Source of the DNA: Planctomycetota bacterium
GTDB lineage: Bacteria; Planctomycetota; UBA1135; GCA-002686595
Assembly: GCA_023150475.1 (NCBI GenBank)
Contig: JAKLKU010000012.1
Span: 1-64,000, forward strand
Reading direction: 5' to 3'
DNA length: 64,000 nucleotides
Positions 42,683 to 52,056 of this stretch are shown here, piece by piece. A model generated the notes under the pieces. It ran no database searches. It worked only from the letters and a program-made list of their open reading frames with translations, and was not told the DNA's origin. Every line of letters starts with the position of its first letter. The stretch's first letter is position 1. The position numbers and the translations under genes are program-made.

Positions 42683-44475
42683 ACGCGCGCCTCGTCCCCG
42701 CCGCGGCGAGCGGTTTCGCCGCCACGTTGCTCGTCGCCTGCGGCGGCGAAGCGCCTCGGCCGAGCGCGGACGCCGCTCCCGCGCCGACGGCGGATCGAAC
42801 GACCGAAGCGGCGGCAGCGCAAGTCGCGACCGACGCACGCGCTCGGGCCGCGACGGAGCCGGGCGCCGCCACGAACGACGCAGCGGTGACGAACGCGCCG
42901 CGGCCGCCGTGGTTTCGCGAGTGTGCGCACGAACGAGGGCTCGTGTGGCGCCACCGCTTCGGCACCGAGCGGCGCTTCGACTTCCCCGAGATCATGGGCG
43001 GCGGCGTCGCGCTCTTCGACTACGACGCGGACGGAGACCTCGACGTCTACCTCGTGCAGTCCGGCGACCTGCTCGCTCCGACGCAGGAACTGGCGGCGAA
43101 CGCGCTGTTCCAGAACGACGGCACCGGTCGCTTTGTCGACGTCACCGCGCGGGCCGGCGTCGGAGACGTCGGCTACGGCATGGGTGCGACGATCGGCGAC
43201 TACGACGCCGACGGCGATCTCGACCTCTTCGTGACCAACGTCGGACCGAACGTGCTCTATCGCAATCGCGGCGACGGCACGTTCGAGGACGTCACCAGCG
43301 CCGCGGGTGTCGCGGGCAACGCGTGGAGCACGAGCGCCGGCTTCGTCGACGTCGAAGGCGACGGCGACCTCGATCTCTTCGTCGTCGACTACATCCGCTG
43401 GTCGCGCGAGCGCGAGCGCGAGTGCCGCTTTCCGAAGGACGCGCGCGACTACTGCAATCCGAACGCGTACGACGCGCCTGCGCCGTCGGTGCTCTACCTG
43501 AACCGCGGCGACGGCACGTTCGAGGACGCGAGTGAACGCGTCGGACTCACCAAGACGTACGGCAACGGCCTCGGCGTCACGGCTGGCGATTTCGACGGCG
43601 ATGGGCGCGTCGAGGTCTACGTCGCGAACGACATGCGCCCCAACTTGCTCTGGTGCTGGCGCGACGGAGGGCTGATCGAGCGCGCGTTGCTCGCCGGCTG
43701 TTCGCTGAACGGCACCGGCTTCGCCGCGTCGGGCATGGGCGTGCAGGCGGTGGACGTCGAGAACGACGGCGATCTCGACCTCTTCGTCACCAACCTGCGC
43801 CGGCAGTCGAACACGCTCTATCTGAACGGCGGCAAGTTCTTCGCCGACGCGACCGCGCGCTTCGGGCTCTCCGCCCCGAGCTTGCCGCACACCGCGTTCG
43901 GACTCGGCTTCCACGACTTCGACCACGACGGACGCGTCGATCTCTACATCGCGAACGGCGACGTGGTCGTCGGCGATCCGCCCGAGCGCGCGGACGATCC
44001 GTACGCGCAGACGAACTCGCTCTACCGGCAGAAGGAAGACGGGCGCTTCGAGGAGCTCGACCCGCAGGGCGGCACCGAGCCGCGCCTCGTGCACACGAGC
44101 CGCGGCGCCGCGTTCGGCGACCTCGACGGCGACGGCGACGTCGACGCGGTCGTCGTCAACCGCGACTCCGCGCCGTACCTCTTGCTGAACGAAGCGCCGA
44201 AGCGCGGCCGCTGGGTGATCCTGGACGTGCGCGACCGCCGAGACGGACCGGCGATCGGCGCGCGCGTCGAGCTGCGCGCGGGCGGCAAGACGTATCACCG
44301 CCTCGTCCAACCGGCGTACAGCTACTGCTCCGCGAGCGATCCGCGCGTGCATTTCGGCCTCGGCTCCGCGGAACGCATCGAGTCGGTGAAGGTGCGCTTC
44401 GCCGACGGCTCCGACGCAGTCGCCGGCGAACTCGCACTCGATCGCGTGCACGTCATCTCGTCGCCGGGGCACTGA
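42679..44475 (+). CDS. CRTAC1-type FG-GAP lipoprotein with ASPIC/UnbV domain
   Basis: 598 residues from a GTG overlapping the TPR stop (GTGA). The lipobox LVAC is followed by an Ala/Thr-rich linker to about residue 75. Seven FG-GAP/VCBS Ca loops follow, from FDYDADGDLDVY to GDLDGDGDVDAV, matching one seven-bladed beta-propeller. The C-terminal 100 residues are an ASPIC/UnbV domain: AIGARVELRAGGKTYHRLV, YSYCSASDPRVHFGLG, ESVKVRFADGS. The protein should be displayed outside the cell and bind calcium. Related proteins of many planctomycetes have no proven role, and adhesion or glycan binding is only inference. Confidence 0.9.
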   Translation: MNARLVPAAASGFAATLLVACGGEAPRPSADAAPAPTADRTTEAAAAQVATDARARAATEPGAATNDAAVTNAPRPPWFRECAHERGLVWRHRFGTERRFDFPEIMGGGVALFDYDADGDLDVYLVQSGDLLAPTQELAANALFQNDGTGRFVDVTARAGVGDVGYGMGATIGDYDADGDLDLFVTNVGPNVLYRNRGDGTFEDVTSAAGVAGNAWSTSAGFVDVEGDGDLDLFVVDYIRWSRERERECRFPKDARDYCNPNAYDAPAPSVLYLNRGDGTFEDASERVGLTKTYGNGLGVTAGDFDGDGRVEVYVANDMRPNLLWCWRDGGLIERALLAGCSLNGTGFAASGMGVQAVDVENDGDLDLFVTNLRRQSNTLYLNGGKFFADATARFGLSAPSLPHTAFGLGFHDFDHDGRVDLYIANGDVVVGDPPERADDPYAQTNSLYRQKEDGRFEELDPQGGTEPRLVHTSRGAAFGDLDGDGDVDAVVVNRDSAPYLLLNEAPKRGRWVILDVRDRRDGPAIGARVELRAGGKTYHRLVQPAYSYCSASDPRVHFGLGSAERIESVKVRFADGSDAVAGELALDRVHVISSPGH

Positions 44476-44496
44476 CGTCGCGACGCCACGACGGCA

Positions 44497-44530
44497 CGGG
44501 GCGGACGACGCACGCGCGCCGCCCGCCCCG
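44497..44530. terminator. Hairpin between convergent ASPIC/UnbV and subtilase genes
   Basis: CGGGGCGG (44497-44504) pairs perfectly with CCGCCCCG (44523-44530). The 18-base loop is itself GC-rich. It lies in the 75-base convergent gap and could act in both directions. No T-tract is present. Confidence 0.5.
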
Positions 44531-44550
44531 CTCTCACTCGGTTCCGCTGC

Positions 44551-47500
44551 TCAGAAGTCGCAGATGTAGAACACCACGGCGTCGGTCAGGCTCGTCGTGA
44601 ACGGGTCGTTCGGATCGCGGCTCCAGTACTGCGTGCGCACCTTGTGGCCCGCCTGCAGGTTCGGGTCGGAACCCGACTGGATCAGAGCGTTGAAGTCGTA
44701 CGAGAACGCTCCGGAGCAATCGCTGCCGCTCGCGCTGCCACCCGAGTTCTGCACCGACGTGCGGATGATCGGGCCTTTCATGCAGAGCCAACCGCCTTGG
44801 AACGGCGCGGGATCACCGCTCGAGGTGCTGTAGAAGAGCAAGCCGTTCTTCTTGTTCAGCACGTTCGTCGCCTTCAGCAGGAACGGCGCGGGGTTGGTGG
44901 TGCTCGGCTGTCCGGTGTAGCTCATCGCCGGCGTGCAGCCGAGCGAGTTCACCTTCGCCGTGCAGTAGACGAACGGCGGCCCCGACGACGCGAACGGTCC
45001 GAGGTGCACGGTCGTTCCGGGATTGCCCGCGTTGTCGACGGCGCGGATGTGGAAGTAGTACCAGTAGACGCCGGGCTGGATCGTGCCCGAGAAGCTCGTC
45101 GCGCTCGACGCGAGGTTCGGGACACCGTTCGGGATCGTGCTCGGCGACGTGTCGAGGAGCGCGATGTAACCGTCGACGCCGGAGAGAGTGTCGGTCGCGG
45201 CGGTCCACGTCACGTCGACTTGGCTCGAGCAGTCGACGACGCTCGGCGTGTGCGACGTCGACACGACGTTGGTCGGACCGACCGGCGCGGTGCCGTCGAC
45301 GCCGACGATCGCCGTGGCGCTGGTCGTCGTCATGTTGTCGCTGTCGACGATCACTTGGAAGTTCTTCCAACCTTCGGTCGCCCAGCGCGCCTTCCACTTC
45401 GCCGTGCGTGTCTCACCGTACTTGATGTTGCCGAGCATCACCTTCGCGCCGAGGTGCTGGTTCCCGAGCAAGTCGGTGACGGCGCCGTCCTTCAACGTCG
45501 TCGTCGCGGCGGTCAACGTCGCGCCGCTCGACAGGAACGTCGAGAGGAACACGCCCGAAGCGATGTAGTCCGAGTTCGCGACCACCGCGGTGTAGTCGAC
45601 GTCGACGTTCGGCTGCACGTAGGTCTTGTTCGCCGTCACGGTGATGTCGCCCGGAGGCGTCGTGTCACCGTAGATCACGCTGACGCACACGCCGACGTGT
45701 GCGACGCCGGTGACGGAGTCCGGGAAGACCTTCAGCTTCCACGTGCCCTGCGTCGGCGAGTTGACGATGCGGATCTCGGTGTTGTCGACCGTCGACTGCT
45801 GCGCCGAGTATTCGCCGGTGTTGCCGCCCGCGGTGAGCGGCGGCGCGTCGAGCCACATGTCGAAGTCGTTGACGAGCGCCTGACTCGCGCCCGACGACGC
45901 CGCGTCCTCGTGGTACGTCAGGCAGGCGACGACGCGCGTCGCGCCCGCGTTGACGTCGAACGTGACTTCCGACCAGTTGCTCGAGCCTTGGTCCCAGCCC
46001 CAGTAGTAGAGCGCGAGCTGCGAACCACCGAAGTGCGCCTTGTAGGCCTCGATGCGGCCGGTGCCGTACGTGTTGAGGTGCGTGGCGGAGATCGACGGCG
46101 ACGTCAGGACCTGGTCGTCCTTCGTCAACGCGGTCGCCATCAACGTCGCCGCGAGCGAGGCAGCGTTGTATTGGAAGAACGGCTGGTGGTCGACGAGCTG
46201 CGCGGCGAGGCCCGTGACGTGCGGCGTCGCCATGCTGGTGCCCGACTTCGACGTGTAACCGTTCACGTCGCCGGAATCGACCGACAGGATCGACGTGCCC
46301 GGCGCGCACACGTTCGGTTTCCAGCGCCCGTCGCCGCACGGACCGCGGCTCGAGCTCGGGCTGATCGTGCCGGGTTCTTCGGCGCCGGACTCGTAGTCGC
46401 GCACGCTGCCGACGGTGAACGAGTTCTTCGCGCTGGCTTCTTCGCGCAGCGACGACGCGCTCGAGCCTTCGTTGCCCGCGGCCCACACTTGGAGTTGCTT
46501 GTGGCCGAAGACGTTGCCGTCGATCGTGCGGCAGTCGGCTTCGGTGCCGAAGTAGCCGCCGCCGGTCGTGCCCCACGAGTGGTTGATCACGTGCGGCTTC
46601 GGCGTCACGTTGCCCGAGCCGTCGGTGATGGAGTTGTCCATCGCGCCGAGGATCTGGGACATGGTGGAGTTGCCCCACCAACAACCGGAGCCGTAGAAGA
46701 TCTTGGTGATGAAGAGCCGCGACGTCGCGGACGTCGCGACGCCGACCGCGGCGCCTTCGTAGCTGTCCTCGAGGAAGCCTCCGCCGAGGATCGTGCCGGC
46801 GACGTGGCTGCCGTGGCCGCAATCGTCGTCGGTGGTCGCTTCGCTCGAGTTCGAGAGGTTGTTGGCCCACCAGTAGAAGTTGGTGAAGCCGTTGTGGGCG
46901 GTCTCGATGCCGCTGTCCGCCTCGCCGACGACCGCTTCGTTCAGCGTGTTGCCGTCGTAGAGGTACCGCGTGCGATCGAGGTTCACCATCGGCATCGACT
47001 CGTCGTGCGCGAGCGTCGGCGTGAACTGCGGCTCGACGAACTGCACGAAGTCGAGATCGGTGACGAGCGGTAGCTGCGACGGGTGCAGCCGCGCGCGGAA
47101 GGTGCGCGGCAGCTCCTCCCACTCACCCACTTCGACGCCGAGCGCCTCGAGACCGCGTTGTTGCCAGCCGTTCGCGCGCACCGACACCGGACCGTCGACG
47201 CTCTTCGTCTGCGCCGCGCCGACGCCGTCCGGACCGCCGGCTTCGATCGCGCCGATCGGCGTCGTCGTGGACGCGACGTTCAGGTCGCTGTCGAAGGTAC
47301 TGATCTGGACGTCGAGCAGGTCACCGGAGCGCAGCTCGGAGATCGCCTGCGCCAGCTTCGGGTGCAGCTTCTGCGCTCCGCGCGGCACGCCGATCCAACG
47401 CACGAAGTCGAGCCCGGCGATCGCGTCGAGCTCCGGCGCGGTCAGCGCGACCTTGAGGCAGTAGTGTGGGTGGAACGAGAGCACTCGCGCGCCGGCCGCT

Positions 47501-47943
47501 TCGAGCGCGGCGACGCGTGCTCGCGTCATGCGCTTCTGGAACATCACGAACGCGTACGTCTCGTTCGTCGGCCGGCCGTCGGCGTAGTCCGCGCGCAGCT
47601 TCGACGCGAGCAGCGGATCGACGAGTTCGTCCTTCGGCGGGAAGTAGAGCCCGCCCGCGAAACCGAGGAAGTACGGATCGCCGCTCGCCGGCTTCACCAA
47701 CACGTCCGGACCGTTCGCGCTCGGCGCGTACTCCGCCGCGATCGGCAGCGGCACCGAGTCGTCGAGCGCGTTTTCGTCGAGCGCGAACTCCTCGTGGGCG
47801 CCGAGGATCGGCTCGACAGGGACTTCGAGAGCTCGGGCGAGCGGGTTCGACGCGGCGGGCACCGCGGGTCCGACCGGAGTGCGGTCGGAGGAGGGATCGT
47901 TGGCGCCGGCGGCGAGGGCGGCGAGCAAGAGTTGTAGGTTCAT
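44551..47943 (-). CDS. Large secreted subtilisin-like serine protease (S8) with Cys-rich C-terminal domain
   Basis: 1130 residues. The hydrophobic N-terminus is short (LQLLLAALAAG) and a poor signal peptide, so the true start is uncertain. A pro-region (about 20-335) precedes an S8 domain with catalytic Asp343 (ADSGIE), His377 (CGHGSHVAGT), oxyanion Asn491 (AAGNEG) and Ser570 (SGTSMATPH). A beta-sandwich P-domain-like region and an Ig/FnIII-like part follow (about 740-990). The last 130 residues have regularly placed Cys (VYCTAKVNSLGC, WLCMKGP, DCSGAFSYD, VFYICDF). I take this as a C-terminal domain shared by secreted proteins of this lineage, possibly for sorting; that recognition is from memory. 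It is convergent with the ASPIC/UnbV gene. Confidence 0.9.
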   Translation of the reverse strand: MNLQLLLAALAAGANDPSSDRTPVGPAVPAASNPLARALEVPVEPILGAHEEFALDENALDDSVPLPIAAEYAPSANGPDVLVKPASGDPYFLGFAGGLYFPPKDELVDPLLASKLRADYADGRPTNETYAFVMFQKRMTRARVAALEAAGARVLSFHPHYCLKVALTAPELDAIAGLDFVRWIGVPRGAQKLHPKLAQAISELRSGDLLDVQISTFDSDLNVASTTTPIGAIEAGGPDGVGAAQTKSVDGPVSVRANGWQQRGLEALGVEVGEWEELPRTFRARLHPSQLPLVTDLDFVQFVEPQFTPTLAHDESMPMVNLDRTRYLYDGNTLNEAVVGEADSGIETAHNGFTNFYWWANNLSNSSEATTDDDCGHGSHVAGTILGGGFLEDSYEGAAVGVATSATSRLFITKIFYGSGCWWGNSTMSQILGAMDNSITDGSGNVTPKPHVINHSWGTTGGGYFGTEADCRTIDGNVFGHKQLQVWAAGNEGSSASSLREEASAKNSFTVGSVRDYESGAEEPGTISPSSSRGPCGDGRWKPNVCAPGTSILSVDSGDVNGYTSKSGTSMATPHVTGLAAQLVDHQPFFQYNAASLAATLMATALTKDDQVLTSPSISATHLNTYGTGRIEAYKAHFGGSQLALYYWGWDQGSSNWSEVTFDVNAGATRVVACLTYHEDAASSGASQALVNDFDMWLDAPPLTAGGNTGEYSAQQSTVDNTEIRIVNSPTQGTWKLKVFPDSVTGVAHVGVCVSVIYGDTTPPGDITVTANKTYVQPNVDVDYTAVVANSDYIASGVFLSTFLSSGATLTAATTTLKDGAVTDLLGNQHLGAKVMLGNIKYGETRTAKWKARWATEGWKNFQVIVDSDNMTTTSATAIVGVDGTAPVGPTNVVSTSHTPSVVDCSSQVDVTWTAATDTLSGVDGYIALLDTSPSTIPNGVPNLASSATSFSGTIQPGVYWYYFHIRAVDNAGNPGTTVHLGPFASSGPPFVYCTAKVNSLGCTPAMSYTGQPSTTNPAPFLLKATNVLNKKNGLLFYSTSSGDPAPFQGGWLCMKGPIIRTSVQNSGGSASGSDCSGAFSYDFNALIQSGSDPNLQAGHKVRTQYWSRDPNDPFTTSLTDAVVFYICDF

Positions 47944-48090
47944 GGAGGGTCCAGAGGGACGGGACGGGAGGACGGAGCGCCGGCGGACCCCTCGCGGGTC
48001 GCCAGACGAGCGCTCGACCGCGGAATCCGGATCCTCCGTCGGGTGTTACCCGGAAAATCGCCGCGGCGTTCCCGACCCGCCGCCCCCGCG

Positions 48091-48190
48091 CCCTACTGCC
48101 ACCTTTCGTTGGTCATGAAATTTCGCGAGGCGTGCAACCGATCCGTGTTGGCGTGGTCTAACGCCGAAGCCGCGGGTCATGTCCGCGCGC
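48091..48190 (+). repeat. Dispersed element, copy B
   Basis: This matches copy A (40989-41088, minus strand) without gaps, best in its first 50 bases (39 identical). In the frame starting at 48091 it reads PYCHLSLVMKFREACNRS, against PYCHSSLRRKSRRGCNRS in copy A. The base differences fall mainly in codon positions 1 and 2, so selection for that peptide is unlikely. Confidence 0.65.
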
Positions 48191-48268
48191 CATGTCCGGG
48201 AGTCGAGTCTGGCGGTCGGGTCCGGGGGGCGTGACCCGCGACCGCCCGGCGCTCGCGGTGCGCCAGCT

Positions 48269-48299
<31 letters not shown>

Positions 48300-48468
48300 G
48301 TCGCCGCCTGCCTCGCCGCCACCCCGAACAGGACCCAGTGTCGCTGGGCCGCGCCCGGCGTCGCACGCGCGACCGTTCCGCGTGAAGTTCCACGGTCCGC
48401 GCGACGGACCGAACGCGCCTCACGCTCGCTGCGCGCGGAAAGTTCGACGTCTCGGCCCCGGGGTCGGA

Positions 48469-48735
48469 CTACGGCAGCTCGCGGCCGCCCCCGGCTTCGT
48501 GCGCCAGCCAGCGGAAGAAGAGGCCGCGGCGCAAGCGCTCCGCGACTTCCGCGTCGACCGATTCGTCGGCGTCCCCCCAGGCGAGTCCGACGCGCGAAAG
48601 CAAGGCGACCCGGGCGCGCAGTTCGTGCGCGGCCTCCGGATGGCGGCGACAGAGCTCCGCGAGCACCTCTTCGCCGGCGCGGTGCGTGCGCTCCAGGTAC
48701 TCGACGACCAAGCCGTCCACCGGAGAGGTTTCCAT
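48469..48735 (-). CDS. Small protein resembling the N-terminal module of planctomycete protein kinases
   Basis: 88 residues from the ATG at 48735. The sequence METSPVDGLVVEYLERTHRAG, then EEVLAELCRRHPEAAHELRARV and GLAWGDADESVDAEVAERLRR, is all helical. It resembles the short region that precedes the catalytic domain in many planctomycete Ser/Thr kinases (a V-x-x-YL start and a H/CRRHPE-x3-ELR core). Here no kinase domain follows in any frame; the protein ends at RWLAHEAGGGRELP. It may be a stand-alone adaptor or the remnant of a kinase gene. It is divergent from the sulfatase gene with a 91-base gap. I know no function for this module. Confidence 0.5.
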   Translation of the reverse strand: METSPVDGLVVEYLERTHRAGEEVLAELCRRHPEAAHELRARVALLSRVGLAWGDADESVDAEVAERLRRGLFFRWLAHEAGGGRELP

Positions 48736-48826
48736 GCGAGTCAAGATCCGCGAGTCTCGGCGTTCGTTACGCAGGCGCGCTCGAGATCCTTGACGCGGGG
48801 ACGATTGCGCAACGGAATATCGCGAC

Positions 48827-51003
48827 TTGGAAGCTCGCGAGCCACACGTCACCGCCCGTTCGTGGGCGTGCTTCGCCCTGCCCGTCGGCATGGTGCTCGC
48901 GCACCTCGTCGTCTACTCGCTCGGGCGAGTCGGGTTGTACTTCGCGTGGCCGACCCACTTCGCGGAGCTCGACGGCCGCCGACTCACGAGCGCGCTGCTC
49001 CAGGGCACGCGCTTCGACTTGTCGATCGTCGCGCTCTCGCTCGCGCCGGCGTTGGTCGCGCTCGTGCTCCCGTGGAGTTTCGCCGCGTCCCGACGTTGGC
49101 GCGCCGCGTGGGGCTGGTGGGGCTACGCGACGTTGGTGCTGGCGGCGGGATTGTTGATCGGCGACGCGTGTTACTTCGGGCTCGTGCATCGGCACATCGG
49201 CGTCGAGCTCGCCGCGCTCGAGGACGACGTCGACTTGCTCGTCGGCATGGCCTCTCCGACTACCTGCCGGCGCTCGCCGCGCTGATCGGCTTCGGCGTGC
49301 TGCTCGTGTTCCCGTGGCGCCGCTTGCTCGCGTTCGACGTGCGCCGAGTGGCCGGAGCCTGCGCGCCGAGGAGCGCACCGCTCGTGCTCGGCGTGGCGCT
49401 CGTGCTCGCGATTCGCGGCAACGTCTCGGGCAAACCGCTCGGTGTGGTCAATGCGTTCGAGTCGGGCTCGCTCGCCGAGGGTTACCTGACGCTCAACGGA
49501 CCGTTCAGCGTCTGGCACTCCTCGCGCAACGCTCGCCCGAAAGCGGTCGAGTACCTGCCGTGGGACCGCGCGGTCCTGCTCGTGCAGCAAGCCGTGTTCG
49601 CTCCCGCCGAGCGCGCCGAGTCGGCGGAGTTCCCGCTGCAACGCACGCGAGCGACGCGTGCGAACCAGCCCCCGGAGCCCCCGGAGCCGCAAGCGCCCGC
49701 AGCCCCCCAGGCGCAGCCGGAACCCCAGGCGCAGCCAGAACCCCAAGCGGAGACCGGCGTCGAAGCACCGGTCGCGACCGCGCCGATGGGCGCGGCGACG
49801 CTCGGGTTCGCTGGCCCCGATGTCACGAGCACCGACTCCACGAACACGACCGCGCCCGCCGCCGGCGGCACGCCGCGCGCGCGGCCGAACGTGATGGTCG
49901 TCCTGCTCGAGAGCTGGGACGCACTCGCCGTCGACGCGATCCGCAGCGAGCACGGACTCGCGCCGCTCGGCTTGACGCCGCGCTTCGACGAGCTCGCGCG
50001 CTCGGGCGTGCTCTTCACGCGCTTCTATGCGGCGGGCCAACGCAGCATGGACGGCTTGTCCGCCGTGCTCTGCGGCTTCCCGACACTGCCCGGCATGCCG
50101 TACATCGGCCGCGGCATGGAGCAGAGCCGCCTCGGCTTCGTCGGCGAGCTCGCGCGCGCCGACGGTTACGCGACGTTCTTCGTGCAAGGTTCGAAGCGCA
50201 CGTCGTTCCGCGGCGACGCGATCGCGGCGCTCGCGGGTTTCGACGTCTACGAAGGCATGGAGGACATCGTCGAGCACCAGGGACGCGAGCCGATGGCCGA
50301 CTGGGGTTCGTGGGACGACGATCTGTTCGCGGAGGCCGGCCGACTCGCGCGAAGCTCGCGTGCGCCGTTCCTCGGTTACGTGTTCACGACGTCGACGCAT
50401 CCGCCGTTCCAGATCCCGAGCGACCAGTTCGCGCGCTTCGCGCCCGACGAGCAACGCCAGCGCTATTGGAACAGCATCCACTATGCGGATTGGTGCATCG
50501 GCCGACTCGTCGAACGTGCGCGCGCGGAGGGCTGGTTCGACGACACCGTGTGGATCTTCGTCGCGGACCACACGAGCGGGATGAGCGAGTCCGACGGCAC
50601 GCCCGCGAGCTTGCACCACATCCCGTGTCTCGTGCTCGCGCCCGGACTCGCGCCGCGCGTGGAGCGGCGCATCTCGAGTCAACTCGACTTGGTGCCGACG
50701 GTGGTCGACGTCGCGGGGCTCACGCGACCGTACGCGGCCTTCGGTCGCTCGCTCCTCGCGCCGGAGACGCCGGCCGATCACGGCGCCTGGTGCATCCGCG
50801 GCAACGTCGTGCTGCGCGTCGAAGAGCGCGGCTGGGTCGTGCACAACACGAAACAGAGACTCGAGGCTCGCGTGTCGAGCGAAACCGACGCTGCGGCGAT
50901 CGAAGAGCGACTGCTCGCGTTCCTGCAAGTCGCGACGCTGTTGCTGCGCAAGAACCAGGTCTATCGCGTCGACGCGTCGCAGGCGAGCGCGGTCGGCAGG
51001 TAG
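48827..51003 (+). pseudogene. LTA-synthase-like membrane sulfatase with an apparent frameshift
   Basis: Two frames together encode one protein. From a TTG at 48827 the first frame gives membrane helices (VGMVLAHLVVYSLG, LAPALVALVLPWSF, GYATLVLAAGLLIGDACYFG) up to EDDVDLLVGM. Near 49248-49252 it loses sense. The next frame takes over with GLSDYLPALAALIGFGVLLVF and continues to 51003. One missing base in GGCATGGCCTC would explain it. The second part has a Pro/Gln-rich linker with a PEPQAQ repeat, then an LtaS-type sulfatase domain: VMVVLLESWDAL, nucleophile loop AGQRSMDGLSAVLCG with a Ser, and VADHTSG metal ligands. The domain looks catalytically intact. It may be a real lesion, a sequencing error, or two separate genes (a GTG at 49296 could start the second). 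Confidence 0.7.
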
Positions 51004-51032
51004 CCGTCGCTGGCGCGCGCGGACGCGCGGGC

Positions 51033-51038
51033 TACCAT
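51033..51038 (+). promoter_or_regulatory. Putative -10 box (TACCAT), leaderless start
   Basis: TACCAT preceded by GGGC, nine bases before the sulfotransferase ATG at 51048. No Shine-Dalgarno sequence is present in the nine bases between. Confidence 0.4.
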
Positions 51039-51047
51039 GCGCGGCCG

Positions 51048-51935
51048 ATGAGCGTGCCGAACGAGTTCGCCAAAGCCCCGGTGATCCTGCTCGGGATGCA
51101 CCGTTCGGGCACGACGATGGTCGCCGAGTTGCTCGATCGACTCGGGCTCTTCCTCGGACGTGAGCTCGAGTCGAACCACGAAGCGCTCTACTTCCTCGAC
51201 CTCGACGACGAGCTCTTCCGCCGCGCGAACGCCGCTTGGGACAACCCGAGCCCGATGCTCGCGTTCTTCGCGCATCGCGACGCGGTCGAACTCTCGCGTC
51301 GCGCGCTCGAGTCGGAACTCGAGTCGAAGAACTTCCGTTCGTTCGTCGGCTGGAAGCAGTACCTGAAGCACGGCGGCGTGAGCGGCATGGACCGGCCGTG
51401 GGGCTTCAAGGATCCACGCGCCGTGTTCACGTTGCCGCTGTGGCTCCAGCTCTTCCCCGACGCGAAGCTCGTCGCGGTCCACCGCAACGGCATCGACGTC
51501 GCGAACTCGCTCTTCACGCGCGAGAAGAAACGCCTCGCGCACCAACGCGAGGTCTTCGAGCGGCGCATCGCGCGCCGTGCGCCCCATCGGCGCTTCGAGC
51601 GCGCCGCGTACAAGGGCTCGCCGCGGTGTCTGTCGTTCGAAGGCGCGTTCTCGCTCTGGGAGGAGTACGTCGCGCGGCTCGACCAAGTGCTCGCCGACGC
51701 GGCGCGGCCGACGTTCCACGTGCACTACGAGCAGTTCGTCGCGAGCCCGCGCGAGCCGCTCGCCGCGCTCGCCGACTTCTGCGGCCTCACTCGGTTCTCG
51801 AAGGAGGACTTCGAAGCCGCGCTCGGCGAAGTCGATTCGTCGCGCGGCAACGCGTTCAAGCAGGCGCGGCCGACGCCGGAGATCGAACGGGCGCTCGCGA
51901 GCCCGTGGATGAAGAAGCTCGGCTACTCGAGCTGA
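51048..51935 (+). CDS. PAPS-dependent sulfotransferase
   Basis: 295 residues. The 5'-phosphosulfate loop GMHRSGTTMVAELL lies at 16-29. A KDPRAVFTLPLWLQLFPDAK segment follows, where PAPS-dependent enzymes bind the 3'-phosphate, then VAVHRNGIDVANSL. No signal peptide is seen, so it acts in the cytoplasm. It probably sulfates a carbohydrate or lipid-linked precursor; the acceptor is unknown. It follows the frameshifted sulfatase gene by 44 bases on the same strand and probably has its own promoter. Together with the glycosyltransferases downstream it suggests a sulfated surface polysaccharide, which is inference from context. Confidence 0.87.
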   Translation: MSVPNEFAKAPVILLGMHRSGTTMVAELLDRLGLFLGRELESNHEALYFLDLDDELFRRANAAWDNPSPMLAFFAHRDAVELSRRALESELESKNFRSFVGWKQYLKHGGVSGMDRPWGFKDPRAVFTLPLWLQLFPDAKLVAVHRNGIDVANSLFTREKKRLAHQREVFERRIARRAPHRRFERAAYKGSPRCLSFEGAFSLWEEYVARLDQVLADAARPTFHVHYEQFVASPREPLAALADFCGLTRFSKEDFEAALGEVDSSRGNAFKQARPTPEIERALASPWMKKLGYSS

Positions 51936-52056
51936 CGGGAGTCGCGGCGCGAGAGCTCCGCCGTGCGTACGCACTTCGAGCGGCATCGGGAGTTCGAATG
52001 GCGGGCCTAGGAGAACGGCGTTCCAATGGCTCGCCACGCTCGGAGGTGCTTCGCAC

